DNA of 64,000 bases from JBBQWZ01 sp043788745 (GTDB lineage Bacteria > Acidobacteriota > Terriglobia > Bryobacterales > Bryobacteraceae): positions 3,689-67,688 of the forward strand of contig JAYVTO010000123.1 in assembly GCA_043788745.1 (NCBI GenBank), in the 5' to 3' direction. Below the pieces are notes generated by a model. That model was not told the origin of the DNA, did no database searches, and saw only the letters and a list, made by a program, of their open reading frames with translations. This document shows, piece after piece, positions 8,932 to 17,665 of this stretch. Both the position numbers and the translations under genes were made by a program. The first letter of the stretch is position 1; every line of letters begins with the position of its first letter.

Positions 8932-9660
8932 CTAGAGGGTAACGGTCGCCGCGCCCAGGATCTCGTGGCTGGTACGGTCTTCGATCAGCACCACGGCGCG
9001 GAGTTCACTGCGTTTCCAACTGCTGTCGAGTTTCGGCGTGAATTCCCCGGAGAAGGTTTTGCTCCTGTCGGCACTGCCAATCGTCGAAAGAGTTCTCACG
9101 ACGCCCGTGTGGCGCAACTTGCGCCCGGAGTTCTCACCCCGGCGAACGTCGCTTGCAAGGCTTGCTTCGGTAATCGCGACCAGCACGTTCGCGTTGGCCG
9201 GCAGTGGGCCCGTCGAGATCGAAAGCTGGTCGCCGCGCTTTTCGATGGTCACGCGCGTCTTCGTGTTCTGCGACGCCTTCCGGATCTCCGACTGTGCGGT
9301 CTTGTTGTTACTGCCCACAAAGCCGGTCCGGCCGTCGATCACAATCTGTGGTGTGTAGACGCCGGATTCGCCGCCGATCGTCTTTGCATACTGCTGCTGC
9401 CGCGCGGTAAATCCGGCGGTCGAAAAAGGATCGCGCCAGCCGATGTAGTTCCAATAGTCGACGTGCTCGCTGAGCACGATGACATTTGTGCCGTACTTCT
9501 TTTCGATTTTCGCGAGCAGCGTATCGGCCGACGGGCACGACGAGCAGCCTTCGGACGTGAAGAGTTCAACGACCACGGGCCCACGGTCGGAAACGGGTGT
9601 ATCCGCGGCAAGAGCCAAGCTGAGAGAGCTGAGAGTGAGTAGCGAAAGTAGAGAATGCAT
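8932..9660 (-). CDS. Secreted DUF1223 thioredoxin-like protein
   Basis: The 242-residue protein begins with a signal peptide (MHSLLSLLTLSSLSLALA). It continues with the DUF1223 hallmark VVELFTSEGCSSCPSAD, a thioredoxin-like CxxC, then SEHVDYWNYIGWRDPFS. The family is periplasmic and of unknown biochemical role. The CxxC suggests thiol redox or metal handling. It is convergent with the pyrimidine operon and separated from it by a strong hairpin, so it is an independent unit. Confidence 0.85.
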   Translation of the reverse strand: MHSLLSLLTLSSLSLALAADTPVSDRGPVVVELFTSEGCSSCPSADTLLAKIEKKYGTNVIVLSEHVDYWNYIGWRDPFSTAGFTARQQQYAKTIGGESGVYTPQIVIDGRTGFVGSNNKTAQSEIRKASQNTKTRVTIEKRGDQLSISTGPLPANANVLVAITEASLASDVRRGENSGRKLRHTGVVRTLSTIGSADRSKTFSGEFTPKLDSSWKRSELRAVVLIEDRTSHEILGAATVTL

Positions 9661-9701
9661 AGCTGTTACTTTGATCCGAGACCGCCTTCAGAATATTCTA
9701 C

Positions 9702-9730
9702 TTGACGATACAAAGGACTTTCCATATGCT
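9702..9730 (+). promoter_or_regulatory. Sigma-70-like promoter candidate upstream of the DUF1501 cluster
   Basis: TTGACG at 9702-9707 and TATGCT at 9725-9730 are separated by 17 bases, the ideal spacing. They lie about 160 bases before the DUF1501 start codon. A short perfect hairpin (CCGCCG-GTTA-CGGCGG, 9750-9765) lies in the putative leader. This is a pattern match only. Confidence 0.35.
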
Positions 9731-9891
9731 GCTGGCATGACACATAGTTCCGCCGGTTACGGCGGGGATTGAATCACGCGGTCAGAGAACTAAGCGCTAA
9801 GGCCGCTCGCCTTCCGCGAGCCTCTGCGATAGAATTGAGCTACTTTCGCAGCGGCTAATTGAAAGCCGCGCGATTCGCCAGCGAGGAACAC

Positions 9892-11265
9892 ATGTTTCGT
9901 CTCGATGCAGACCGCGCCGTGGAGTTTTGCGATGGATTGCGCCGCCGCGACTTTCTGCACGCCGGCGCAATCTCGACGCTGGGGCTTTCGCTGGGGCACC
10001 TTTTCGGGATGCAGGCAAACGGGCAGGCGGCGAACACCGACGTCAATTGCATTTTCCTGATGCTCGTCGGGGGGCCGTCCCAGCTCGACACGTGGGACAT
10101 GAAGCCGAACGCGCCGATCGAAATCCGCGGGCCGTACAAGCCAATAAAGACGAACGTCCCGGGCATTGAGATCTCGGAGAATTTTCCGCGAATGGCGAAA
10201 CATGCGGATAAGTACTCGATTGTACGCAGCGTCTATCACACGGCCGCCGCGGTGCACGACACCGGACACCAGATGATGCAGACCGGGCGACTGTTTTCGG
10301 GTGGCATCGAACATCCGCACATGGGTTGCGTACTGCAAAAGATGAAGGGCTCGAACGGCGATGTGCCCGCGCACGTCCTGCTGCCTCGCCCCATTGGCAA
10401 TACAGGCGGCAACATGCCGCACGGGCAGAACGCCGGGTATCTCGGAAAGAACTTCGATCCGTTCGTGCTGAATGCCGATCCGTCTGATCCTAACTTCAAG
10501 GTTCCGGATTTGCTGCCACCGGATTATCTCACTCCTTTGCGTGTCGATCGGCGGCGCAATTGGAGAGAGATGATCGACAAGTCCGTCAGCCAGTTCGAGA
10601 CCTCGCAAGATGCGCGCTTGCTGGATACGACGTTCCAGCAGGCGTACACGCTGATGTCATCGGCGAAAGCGCGGGAGGCCTTCGAGCTTTCGAAAGAGTC
10701 TGAGAAAACGCGCGCGAAGTATGGTCTCAATCGATTCGGGCAAAGCTGCCTGCTCGCTCGCCGGCTGATCGAGGCGGGCGTGCGTTTCGTCACGATCAAC
10801 ATGTTTGAAACCGTGTTCGACGAGATCACCTGGGACATTCACGGTTCGAAGCCCTTCTCGCCAATCTCGTGTTATCGCGATCTGGTCGGGCCGATGTTCG
10901 ACATGGCTTACAGCTCACTGCTCGAAGAATTGTCGGAGCGCGGGCTGCTGAAGAATACGATGGTGGTTGGCATGGGCGAATTCGGACGGACTCCGAAAGT
11001 GAATCCGGCCGGTGGCCGCGACCACTGGCCGCAGTGCTGGAGCGTGTTGATGGGTGGCGGACCGTTGAAGGGCGGAACGCTCGTAGGGTCGTCCGACGAG
11101 ATCGGGGCCGCTCCGAAGGACCGGCCAGTGAATCCGGGCGAGATCGCAGCGACCATTTATCAAGGCCTCGGCATTTCGCTGGCGACGGAGTTGCCGGGCG
11201 CGCAAGGGCGTCCTATGCCGCTGGTGGATCGAGGCACCGAGCCCATCAAAGAGTTGTTCACATAG
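9892..11265 (+). CDS. Tat-exported DUF1501 (sulfatase-fold) protein
   Basis: The 457-residue protein starts with a twin-arginine leader: RRRDFLHAG is followed by a hydrophobic stretch and QANGQAANT. The body has the DUF1501 motifs MLVGGPSQLDTWDMKPNAP and VGMGEFGRTPKVNPAGGRDHW, which resemble metal sites of the alkaline phosphatase/sulfatase fold. Function in the family is unknown; it is abundant in Planctomycetes and Acidobacteria and usually neighbours DUF1549/DUF1553 proteins, as here. I chose the ATG at 9892 because GAGGA precedes it; a TTG at 9859 would add 11 residues. Confidence 0.88.
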   Translation: MFRLDADRAVEFCDGLRRRDFLHAGAISTLGLSLGHLFGMQANGQAANTDVNCIFLMLVGGPSQLDTWDMKPNAPIEIRGPYKPIKTNVPGIEISENFPRMAKHADKYSIVRSVYHTAAAVHDTGHQMMQTGRLFSGGIEHPHMGCVLQKMKGSNGDVPAHVLLPRPIGNTGGNMPHGQNAGYLGKNFDPFVLNADPSDPNFKVPDLLPPDYLTPLRVDRRRNWREMIDKSVSQFETSQDARLLDTTFQQAYTLMSSAKAREAFELSKESEKTRAKYGLNRFGQSCLLARRLIEAGVRFVTINMFETVFDEITWDIHGSKPFSPISCYRDLVGPMFDMAYSSLLEELSERGLLKNTMVVGMGEFGRTPKVNPAGGRDHWPQCWSVLMGGGPLKGGTLVGSSDEIGAAPKDRPVNPGEIAATIYQGLGISLATELPGAQGRPMPLVDRGTEPIKELFT

Positions 11266-11355
11266 TACTTGGGCGGGAGACTTTGTATGGCGCGGTGATT
11301 ACGGGGATGACCGGTATTGGTGCGGATTACGTCGAACGCCTGAAAAGGAACGAGA

Positions 11356-11601
11356 ATGAGAATGACTTACGACCGCGAAGTGGACGCCGCCTATGTGCAT
11401 CTCGAAGATACAATCAGCGCTGGCGCTGCTGTCACGACGCAGGTCTGCGACGTCAAGGTCATCGTCGGCCAGATTCACCTCGATATCGACCGTGATGGCC
11501 GTCTCCTTGCTATCGAAATTCTCGACGCAAGCCGAGTGCTAACCGAAACCGTCTTATCTCAAGCGGAACGAATCGATGCTCCAGTTGGTTCAAGGAAGTA
11601 A
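11356..11601 (+). CDS. DUF2283 small protein
   Basis: The 81-residue protein matches the short DUF2283 family: MTYDREVDAAYVHL at the start and a DIDRDGRLLAIEILDAS core. These small beta-rich proteins have no assigned biochemical function. A purine-rich AAAAGGAACGAGA precedes the start; ATG 11356 and 11362 are both possible. It sits between the DUF1501 gene and the DUF1549/DUF1553 gene, 90 bases after the former and 7 bases before the latter, so it is probably co-transcribed. Confidence 0.8.
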   Translation: MRMTYDREVDAAYVHLEDTISAGAAVTTQVCDVKVIVGQIHLDIDRDGRLLAIEILDASRVLTETVLSQAERIDAPVGSRK

Positions 11602-11608
11602 CGCGACG

Positions 11609-14023
11609 ATGCTGAGACGCACTCTGGCTTTCGCGATTCTGACGGCGCGGCTCTTCGCCATCGAACTCCAAGTTCACCCTCCTGCGGTCACCCTCACTGG
11701 GCCGGAAGCGCGTCAGCAGCTAATTGCCGAATCGCTCTTCGGCTCAATCAACGCTGACCTCACGAAGAGCGTTACTTGGTCCTCTTCAAATCCCAACGTC
11801 GTCAGGGTGGAGAACGGCATACTGACGCCCGCCGCCGACGGCGACGCGCAAGTAACGGCTTCGCGCGACGGCCTTCGCGCTTCCGCGCGCGTGACCGTCA
11901 CGGCAATGCAGACGCCGTTTGTTTGGAGCTTCCGCAACCACGTAATTCCCGTCATGACGAAAACGGGCTGCAACCAGGGTGCGTGCCATGGCGCGCTCGC
12001 GGGCAAGAATGGCTTCAAGCTCACCCTGCGTGGGTATGATCCGGAAGTCGATTTCGACACGTTGACGCGGCAAGCTGTTGGCCGCCGAATTTCACCAAGC
12101 GATCCAGCCGGTTCGTTGCTTCTGCAGAAGGCGACCTTCGCGACCCCACACGGAGGCGGGCGGCGCTTCAAGCCGGATTCGCTCGAGTATCGCGTCGTTC
12201 GCGAATGGATTGCAGCGGGCACTCCAAGGCCGAGCGACAAAGACGCGGCCATCACGAACCTCGAAGTCTTTCCACCTGCCGTGACGCTCGCCGCCGGATC
12301 CGAGCAGCAGATTGTTGTGCGCGCCACCTATTCCGATGGACACGCCGAAGACGTCACTCGCTGGGTGAAGTTCAGTTCAAACAACGAAGGCGTCGCGACG
12401 GTCGACGACCTCGGCCACGTGAAGATGAACGGCCACGGAGAAGCGGCCATCACGTGTTGGTATTCGAGCCGCGTTCTCTATGCGCGACTGACGGTCCCGT
12501 ATCCGAACGAGGTTTCGGACGCAACGTACCGCAGCTTTCCGCGCAACAGCTTCATTGACGATCTTGCTGTCGAAAAGTGGAAGACGCTGCACATCGCTCC
12601 GTCGAAGCCGGCCATCGATGCGGCGTTCCTTCGCAGAGCGTATCTCGACGCCGCGGGCGTGCTGCCGTCCGCCGAGGAGGTCGAGAACTTCCTCGCCGAC
12701 ACCGCTCCCGGCAAGCGTGCGAAACTCGTCGACCAGCTGCTGGCGCGGGATGAGTTTATTGACTACTGGGCCTACAAGTGGTCTGACCTCTTACTTGTCT
12801 CAAGCAAGAAACTGCGCGCGAACGCGATGTGGTCCTTCTACAACTGGATTCGCGCAAGCGTTGCCGAGAACAAGCCCTGGGATAAGTTCGCGCGCGAGAT
12901 CTTCACGGGCACGGGCAGCAATCGGCAGCATGGCGAACTCAACTATTACGTCCTGCACAAGGATCCAATCGACCTGGTCGAAACGACAACGCAGGCCTTT
13001 CTTGGACAAAAGCTGACGTGCGCCCGCTGCCACAACCATCCGCTCGAGAAGTGGACGCAAACGCAGTATTACCAAATGGCGAACTTATTCGCGCGCGTAG
13101 GGTTGAAGAACGGCAGTGACGGCGACAATATCGTGTTCGCAAAAACTTCCGGTGACATCAATCACCCAAGGCTGCTGAAGCCGTTGGCGCCTGCGCCTCT
13201 CGATGGACCCGCGTTGTCTCTCGATTCGCAAGCAGACCGCCGCGTCGCATTCGCGGCTTGGCTCACCGATCCAGCGAACGCGCTGTTCGCGCGCACAGTC
13301 GTGAATCGCGTGTGGGCGAATTTCATGGGCCGCGGCTTGGTGGATCCCGTCGACGATGTCCGGCTCTCGAATCCGTCGTCGAACGAGGAGCTTTTCCGTG
13401 CGCTCACAAAGGATTTTGTCGACCACGGATTCGATGTGAAGCGGCTGATCCGGTTGATCCTGACGTCGAGCGTCTATCAGCTATCGAGCGAGGCGAACTC
13501 TACCAATGCCAGCGACAACATGTATTACTCCAAGTACGTCGTGAAGCGGTTGAACGCCGAAGTGATTCTCGACGCGATGTCACAAGTCACCGCTGTCCCG
13601 TCTAGCTTCTCCGGCTATCCCGCCGGCACGCGCGCCCTCCAGCTTCCTGATACGCAGATTCAATCGCAATTCTTGTCCTCCTTCGGACGCCCCGTGCGCG
13701 AAATTTGCGATGCTGGCGAACGGTCCATGGTTCCGACCGTCGCGCAAGCGTTGCATGTGCTGAACGGCGACACGCTGAACAAGAAGCTTTCGAACGACAA
13801 CGGCAGCATCGCGCTGCTTCTTAAAGTCGGCCTTTCGGACCGCCGCATCGTCGAGCATCTGTACTTGTCCTCCTACAGCCGATATCCGACACCAGCCGAA
13901 AGCAGCGCCGTGCTGGATGCGTTAGCAACGGCGAAGTCGAAGGGCCCTGATGCCCGCCGTCCCGCTCTTGAAGACGCTGTTTGGGCACTTCTGACGAGCA
14001 AAGAATTCCTGTTCAATTACTAA
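11609..14023 (+). CDS. Secreted Ig-like / DUF1549 / DUF1553 protein with CxxCH motif
   Basis: The 804-residue protein begins with a signal peptide (MLRRTLAFAILTARLFA). An Ig-like Big_2 module follows (about 20-100), then a Cys-rich segment (TKTGCNQGACHGAL) of the planctomycete-cytochrome type. A second Ig-like module (about 215-290), DUF1549 (about 310-500) and DUF1553 (about 545-795) complete it. KLTCARCHNHPLEKW carries a CxxCH that could bind haem c or metal. These domains pair with DUF1501 proteins in Planctomycetes and Acidobacteria; the joint function is unknown. The ATG at 11609 fits the signal peptide and has AAGGAAG upstream. Confidence 0.88.
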   Translation: MLRRTLAFAILTARLFAIELQVHPPAVTLTGPEARQQLIAESLFGSINADLTKSVTWSSSNPNVVRVENGILTPAADGDAQVTASRDGLRASARVTVTAMQTPFVWSFRNHVIPVMTKTGCNQGACHGALAGKNGFKLTLRGYDPEVDFDTLTRQAVGRRISPSDPAGSLLLQKATFATPHGGGRRFKPDSLEYRVVREWIAAGTPRPSDKDAAITNLEVFPPAVTLAAGSEQQIVVRATYSDGHAEDVTRWVKFSSNNEGVATVDDLGHVKMNGHGEAAITCWYSSRVLYARLTVPYPNEVSDATYRSFPRNSFIDDLAVEKWKTLHIAPSKPAIDAAFLRRAYLDAAGVLPSAEEVENFLADTAPGKRAKLVDQLLARDEFIDYWAYKWSDLLLVSSKKLRANAMWSFYNWIRASVAENKPWDKFAREIFTGTGSNRQHGELNYYVLHKDPIDLVETTTQAFLGQKLTCARCHNHPLEKWTQTQYYQMANLFARVGLKNGSDGDNIVFAKTSGDINHPRLLKPLAPAPLDGPALSLDSQADRRVAFAAWLTDPANALFARTVVNRVWANFMGRGLVDPVDDVRLSNPSSNEELFRALTKDFVDHGFDVKRLIRLILTSSVYQLSSEANSTNASDNMYYSKYVVKRLNAEVILDAMSQVTAVPSSFSGYPAGTRALQLPDTQIQSQFLSSFGRPVREICDAGERSMVPTVAQALHVLNGDTLNKKLSNDNGSIALLLKVGLSDRRIVEHLYLSSYSRYPTPAESSAVLDALATAKSKGPDARRPALEDAVWALLTSKEFLFNY

Positions 14024-14026
14024 ACC

Positions 14027-14977
14027 ATGCGCATCGCTTTCCTGCTTTTGGTTTCGCTTGTCACGGTTGCCGCCGCTCCTCCTGCATCGCAGAAACCCAT
14101 CTACAGCCTCGCTTGGTCGCCGGATGGACAATCAATCGCCGTCGGCGGATTCGGCGAAGTCAGCGTCTTCGATGCGGCAGGCAAGCAGTTGAAGTCCAAG
14201 CTGGCTGGCCCCACAGAAGCGGTTCGCGCTCTCGCCTATTCTTTCGATGGATCGCTGCTAGCCGCCGGTGCCGGACTCCCCGGGCGCAAAGGCGAAGTCA
14301 CGGTGTGGAAGAACGGCGAAAAGGTGCTGCGCATCGAGGGCCATGCCGACTGCGCCTACGCCATTGCCTTCTCGCCCAACGCGAAGCTGCTGGCAACCGC
14401 GAGCTACGACAAGCTCATCAAGCTTTGGGACGTCGCCACGGGCAAAGAAGTTCGCACGCTCAAAGATCATATCGACGCCGTCTATGCACTCGCCTTCACC
14501 CCCGATGGCAAGCGCCTGATATCGGGATCCGCGGATCGCAGTGTCAAAGTCTGGGACGTCGCTTCCGGCGAAAAACTCTACACGCTCTCTGAATCCACCG
14601 ACGCAATCAACGCGATCGCGCTCGATCCCGCGGGCCGCTTCGCCGCTGCGGCGGGTCTCGATAAATCAATTCGCGTCTGGGCCCTTGGTGAGAAAGTCGG
14701 CACGCTCGTGCAGACGCAGATTGCACATGAAGATCAGATTCTGCGCCTCGCCTGGACCGGCAATGTCCTGGTGTCCGCCGCGGCGGATCGCGTGTTGAAA
14801 TTCTTCCGCTTGCCCGAGCTCGAAGAGATCGGCGTAATCGGCAACCAATCCGATTGGGTCAACGGACTCGCTTTCTCGCCCAACGGAAAGTCGCTCGCAG
14901 TTGGCCGCCACGACGGATCGCTGATGGTCTACGACGTTACAAAATGGGCGGACAAGAAAACAGAGGTAGCGCCATGA
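14027..14977 (+). CDS. Secreted WD40-repeat beta-propeller protein
   Basis: The 316-residue protein has a signal peptide (MRIAFLLLVSLVTVAAA) and about six or seven WD40 repeats. Repeats such as LAFTPDGKRLISGSADRSVK and IAFSPNAKLLATASYDKLIK are clear. It is a protein-interaction scaffold without catalytic motifs. It starts 3 bases after the DUF1553 gene and its stop overlaps the next start by 4 bases (ATGA), so it is translated as part of the same operon. Secreted WD40 proteins beside DUF1549/DUF1553 genes suggest an extracytoplasmic complex. Confidence 0.88.
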   Translation: MRIAFLLLVSLVTVAAAPPASQKPIYSLAWSPDGQSIAVGGFGEVSVFDAAGKQLKSKLAGPTEAVRALAYSFDGSLLAAGAGLPGRKGEVTVWKNGEKVLRIEGHADCAYAIAFSPNAKLLATASYDKLIKLWDVATGKEVRTLKDHIDAVYALAFTPDGKRLISGSADRSVKVWDVASGEKLYTLSESTDAINAIALDPAGRFAAAAGLDKSIRVWALGEKVGTLVQTQIAHEDQILRLAWTGNVLVSAAADRVLKFFRLPELEEIGVIGNQSDWVNGLAFSPNGKSLAVGRHDGSLMVYDVTKWADKKTEVAP

Positions 14978-17316
14978 GAGCATATTTCCTTCTCGCTGCG
15001 GTCGTTGCGTTCACGCTCGCTGCTTCTGCCGCGGACAAAGCATCCACCGGAAATCGCACCACGCCGCCGACGCTGAACTCCGCGTTTCCCGTCGGCATCG
15101 CGCGCGGGACCACCACCGAGGTTTCAGTAGATGGCTTGAATCTCGCGAAGTCGACCGCGATCTATTTCTCTGAGCCCGGTGTGCGCGGCCGCATTGTGCG
15201 TATTAAAGAACTGCCCGATCTGTCCGACATCCGGCTTGGCTCCAACGGAACGCCGTCGACCATTGACGTGGGCCCCCTGCCGCCGCGCAACCAAGTGACG
15301 ATCGAAATCGATGTGGACCTGGATGCCGCCATCGGGCCAGTCAGCTTTCGGCTCTTGACGCCGCTCGGTACTTCGCCCGAAGGCAAGGTGCTTGTCGAAC
15401 CCTACTTCGGCGAGAGCCAGGACAAGGAACCCAACGATACGCCGGAAGGCGCGTTCGAATGCTATCTTCCGACGATTCTGGCCGGAACCATCCAGCGGCC
15501 AGGTGATGTCGACTACTACAAGATCAACGTGCGGGACGGCGAGACGCTTTCGTTCTTGAACGGTGCCGCGCAGATTGGATCTTCCCTACAAGCCGTCGTC
15601 GGGATCTACGACGCGAACAATCGCCTCATCCACGAGTACGGCATCAAGGGCGGCGCGGAGCAGGTGATGTTTGCCCATACGTTCAAAACCGGCGGTGCCT
15701 ATTATGTGCGCGTCTCCGACTACCAGAACTCCGGACGAGGCGGGCATTATTACCGCATTCTTGTCGGCGAGTTTCCCCTCGCCCTTGGCGCCTATCCGCT
15801 CGGAGTGCGCCGCGGCACAGAAGGCAAGATCGCGATCAGCGGAGCGAACCTGAAGCCGGAGCCCGTGTTGGCGAAAGCGCCGATCGAGCAGGATACCTTC
15901 TCGCTGCGTCCGCGCTCCGGCACTAGCACCAGCTTCACGCGCGTGCGCTTGGCGGCCGGCGCGGATGACGCAGAGATTGAATCCGCGGCTGCTTCGCGGG
16001 CGCAACCCCAGCGCGTTACCCTGCCGGTGACGATCAACGGGCAGATGGCGGGAGCCGAGCACCATTTTCGTTTCTCCGCGAAGAAGGGCGAACGCGTGTA
16101 TCTCGAAACCAACGCGCGCCGCCTTGGGTCCGATCTCGATTCATTCATCGAAGTTCTCGATAGCCAAGGTAAGGCGATCGAGCGCGCCGTCGTGCGTTCG
16201 GTTGCCGAGACCGCGGTCGCGCTGCGCGATCACGATTCGAGTTCCAGCGGAATTCGCATTGTTTCGACCACAGGGCTGGCAGTCGGCGATTACCTGATGG
16301 CGGGCAACGAAATTTTCCGCATCGGAGCAATGCCCAAGGGGCCGGATGATGATATGGCGTGCGAGAGCTTTGGCGGCCAACGCTATTCCTATTTCGGAAC
16401 AAGCGGGGAAGCCCATGCCAACGACCAGACGATCTACAAGATCCAGATCTACCCGCCGGGAACAAAGCTAAGCCCCAACGGCCTGCCTCTGGTTCATTTG
16501 ACCTATCGCAACGACGACGGCGGACCCGGCTTCGGCCGCGATTCGTATCTCGAATTCGTCGCACCCGCCGATGGAGACTACATCGCGCGCATCGGCGATA
16601 CGCGTGGGAAACAGACCGAAACGCTGCCGTATCGGCTTTCCATCCGCCAACCACGCACCGATTTCCGCGTCAGCGTTTCGCCCCGTAATCCGGCGGTGCC
16701 CTCGGGTGGTTCGATACCCGTCACAGTAACCGCATTCCGTATGGACGGCTTTGATGGGCCGATCGAAGTTTCGGTCGGCGATTTGCCTGCCGGCGTGCAC
16801 GCCGCAAAAGCAGTGATCTCGCCGGGCCAATCGGCGACTACGCTCCTGCTCTCGGCGGACGCCGGCACGAAGCTCACGGAGGCTGTCCGTTTCCGTGTTC
16901 GTGCGCAGGCTGCAGGTATCGCGCGCGACGCGAATCCGGATGACGCCATGCCATTGCTGGCGCTGATGCCGCAAGCCGACATCACGATGCAAACGATCAC
17001 CCGCGAACTGACGCTCGAACCCGGTAGTACGGGAGAAATCAAGGTAAAGATCAGCCGCCAAAACGGATTCGGCGGCCGCGTGCCGGTCGAGGTTCGCAAT
17101 CTACCGCTGCGCGTTCGAGTGCTCGACATTGGACTCAACGGTGTGTTGATCAACGAAGACGAGTCCGAGCGCACTTTCACGATTGAGGCGCTGCCAAACG
17201 CACCACCCTCGGAAGCGCTGGTCTGGATTTCAGGCGCCGTGGAAACGCGGTCCGGATTGCCGACATCCTACGCCGCCGCTGAGCCCGTGCTGGTGAAAGT
17301 GCGTCCGCGAAAGTAG
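14974..17316 (+). CDS. Large secreted protein with bacterial pre-peptidase C-terminal (PPC) domains
   Basis: The 780-residue protein begins with a signal peptide (MRAYFLLAAVVAFTLAASAA). An IPT/TIG-like module follows (FPVGIARGTTTEVSVDGLNL). A PPC-like beta-sandwich is recognisable around 165-265 (GDVDYYKINVRDGETLSF ... AYYVRVSDYQNSG), with a second related region near 340-530. No peptidase catalytic domain is visible, so it is probably a binding or structural component. The ATG at 14974 overlaps the WD40 stop (ATGA). An upstream in-frame start at 14854 is rejected because it lies inside the WD40 gene and lacks a signal peptide. Confidence 0.85.
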   Translation: MRAYFLLAAVVAFTLAASAADKASTGNRTTPPTLNSAFPVGIARGTTTEVSVDGLNLAKSTAIYFSEPGVRGRIVRIKELPDLSDIRLGSNGTPSTIDVGPLPPRNQVTIEIDVDLDAAIGPVSFRLLTPLGTSPEGKVLVEPYFGESQDKEPNDTPEGAFECYLPTILAGTIQRPGDVDYYKINVRDGETLSFLNGAAQIGSSLQAVVGIYDANNRLIHEYGIKGGAEQVMFAHTFKTGGAYYVRVSDYQNSGRGGHYYRILVGEFPLALGAYPLGVRRGTEGKIAISGANLKPEPVLAKAPIEQDTFSLRPRSGTSTSFTRVRLAAGADDAEIESAAASRAQPQRVTLPVTINGQMAGAEHHFRFSAKKGERVYLETNARRLGSDLDSFIEVLDSQGKAIERAVVRSVAETAVALRDHDSSSSGIRIVSTTGLAVGDYLMAGNEIFRIGAMPKGPDDDMACESFGGQRYSYFGTSGEAHANDQTIYKIQIYPPGTKLSPNGLPLVHLTYRNDDGGPGFGRDSYLEFVAPADGDYIARIGDTRGKQTETLPYRLSIRQPRTDFRVSVSPRNPAVPSGGSIPVTVTAFRMDGFDGPIEVSVGDLPAGVHAAKAVISPGQSATTLLLSADAGTKLTEAVRFRVRAQAAGIARDANPDDAMPLLALMPQADITMQTITRELTLEPGSTGEIKVKISRQNGFGGRVPVEVRNLPLRVRVLDIGLNGVLINEDESERTFTIEALPNAPPSEALVWISGAVETRSGLPTSYAAAEPVLVKVRPRK

Positions 17317-17412
17317 CGTCGGCCTCCCGTGCCTGGGGTGGCCTCACGAAGAGGTCGGGAAGCAAGCGCCCGTGCCGCCACTCATCAAACAGAGCGCGAC
17401 CCAAATACGAAA

Positions 17413-17432
17413 GGGGAGGCTTTCGCCTCCCC
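17413..17432. terminator. GC-rich 8-bp hairpin after the five-gene cluster
   Basis: GGGGAGGC at 17413-17420 and GCCTCCCC at 17425-17432 form a perfect stem around a TTTC tetraloop. It lies about 100 bases after the PPC-protein stop and just after the stop of the small minus-strand ORF. It is a probable transcription end for both directions. There is no clear T-tract. Confidence 0.5.
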
Positions 17433-17444
17433 TCGTCGCGTCGA

Positions 17445-17657
17445 TCAGATTCGATCCTGAGATTTTGACTTCTTGGTCCCCTTCGCGTCGGGGTAACGAA
17501 ACCATCCGCTCGACCTTTTCAGGTTAGCATGACCATCAACTTCCGGACTCGAGGTTTTCAGACACGATCGGCCGCGCGCGTCCTTTAAAGCCAGTTTCAG
17601 CACGAGGCGAAGGTCACAAGAAACAGAGGCGTTACGGTGCGGACCCTCGTCCCTCAT
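17445..17657 (-). CDS. Small basic ORF downstream of the spermidine-synthase-like gene
   Basis: The 70-residue product ends in a basic tail (GWFRYPDAKGTKKSKSQ). I do not recognise it. The ATG at 17657 lies 8 bases after the stop of the spermidine-synthase-like gene and has GAGG 5 bases upstream, so coupled translation is plausible. The hairpin at 17413-17432 follows its stop. Against it: the ORF is the tail of a longer open frame antisense-free but overlapping the upstream gene in another frame, so it may be chance. Confidence 0.35.
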   Translation of the reverse strand: MRDEGPHRNASVSCDLRLVLKLALKDARGRSCLKTSSPEVDGHANLKRSSGWFRYPDAKGTKKSKSQDRI

Positions 17658-17665
17658 TCCAACCT

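Noticed and set aside
17440..17480. tRNA-like string (ttcgatcc) near the cluster end
   Set aside because: No cloverleaf can be built around it; acceptor and anticodon stems are missing.
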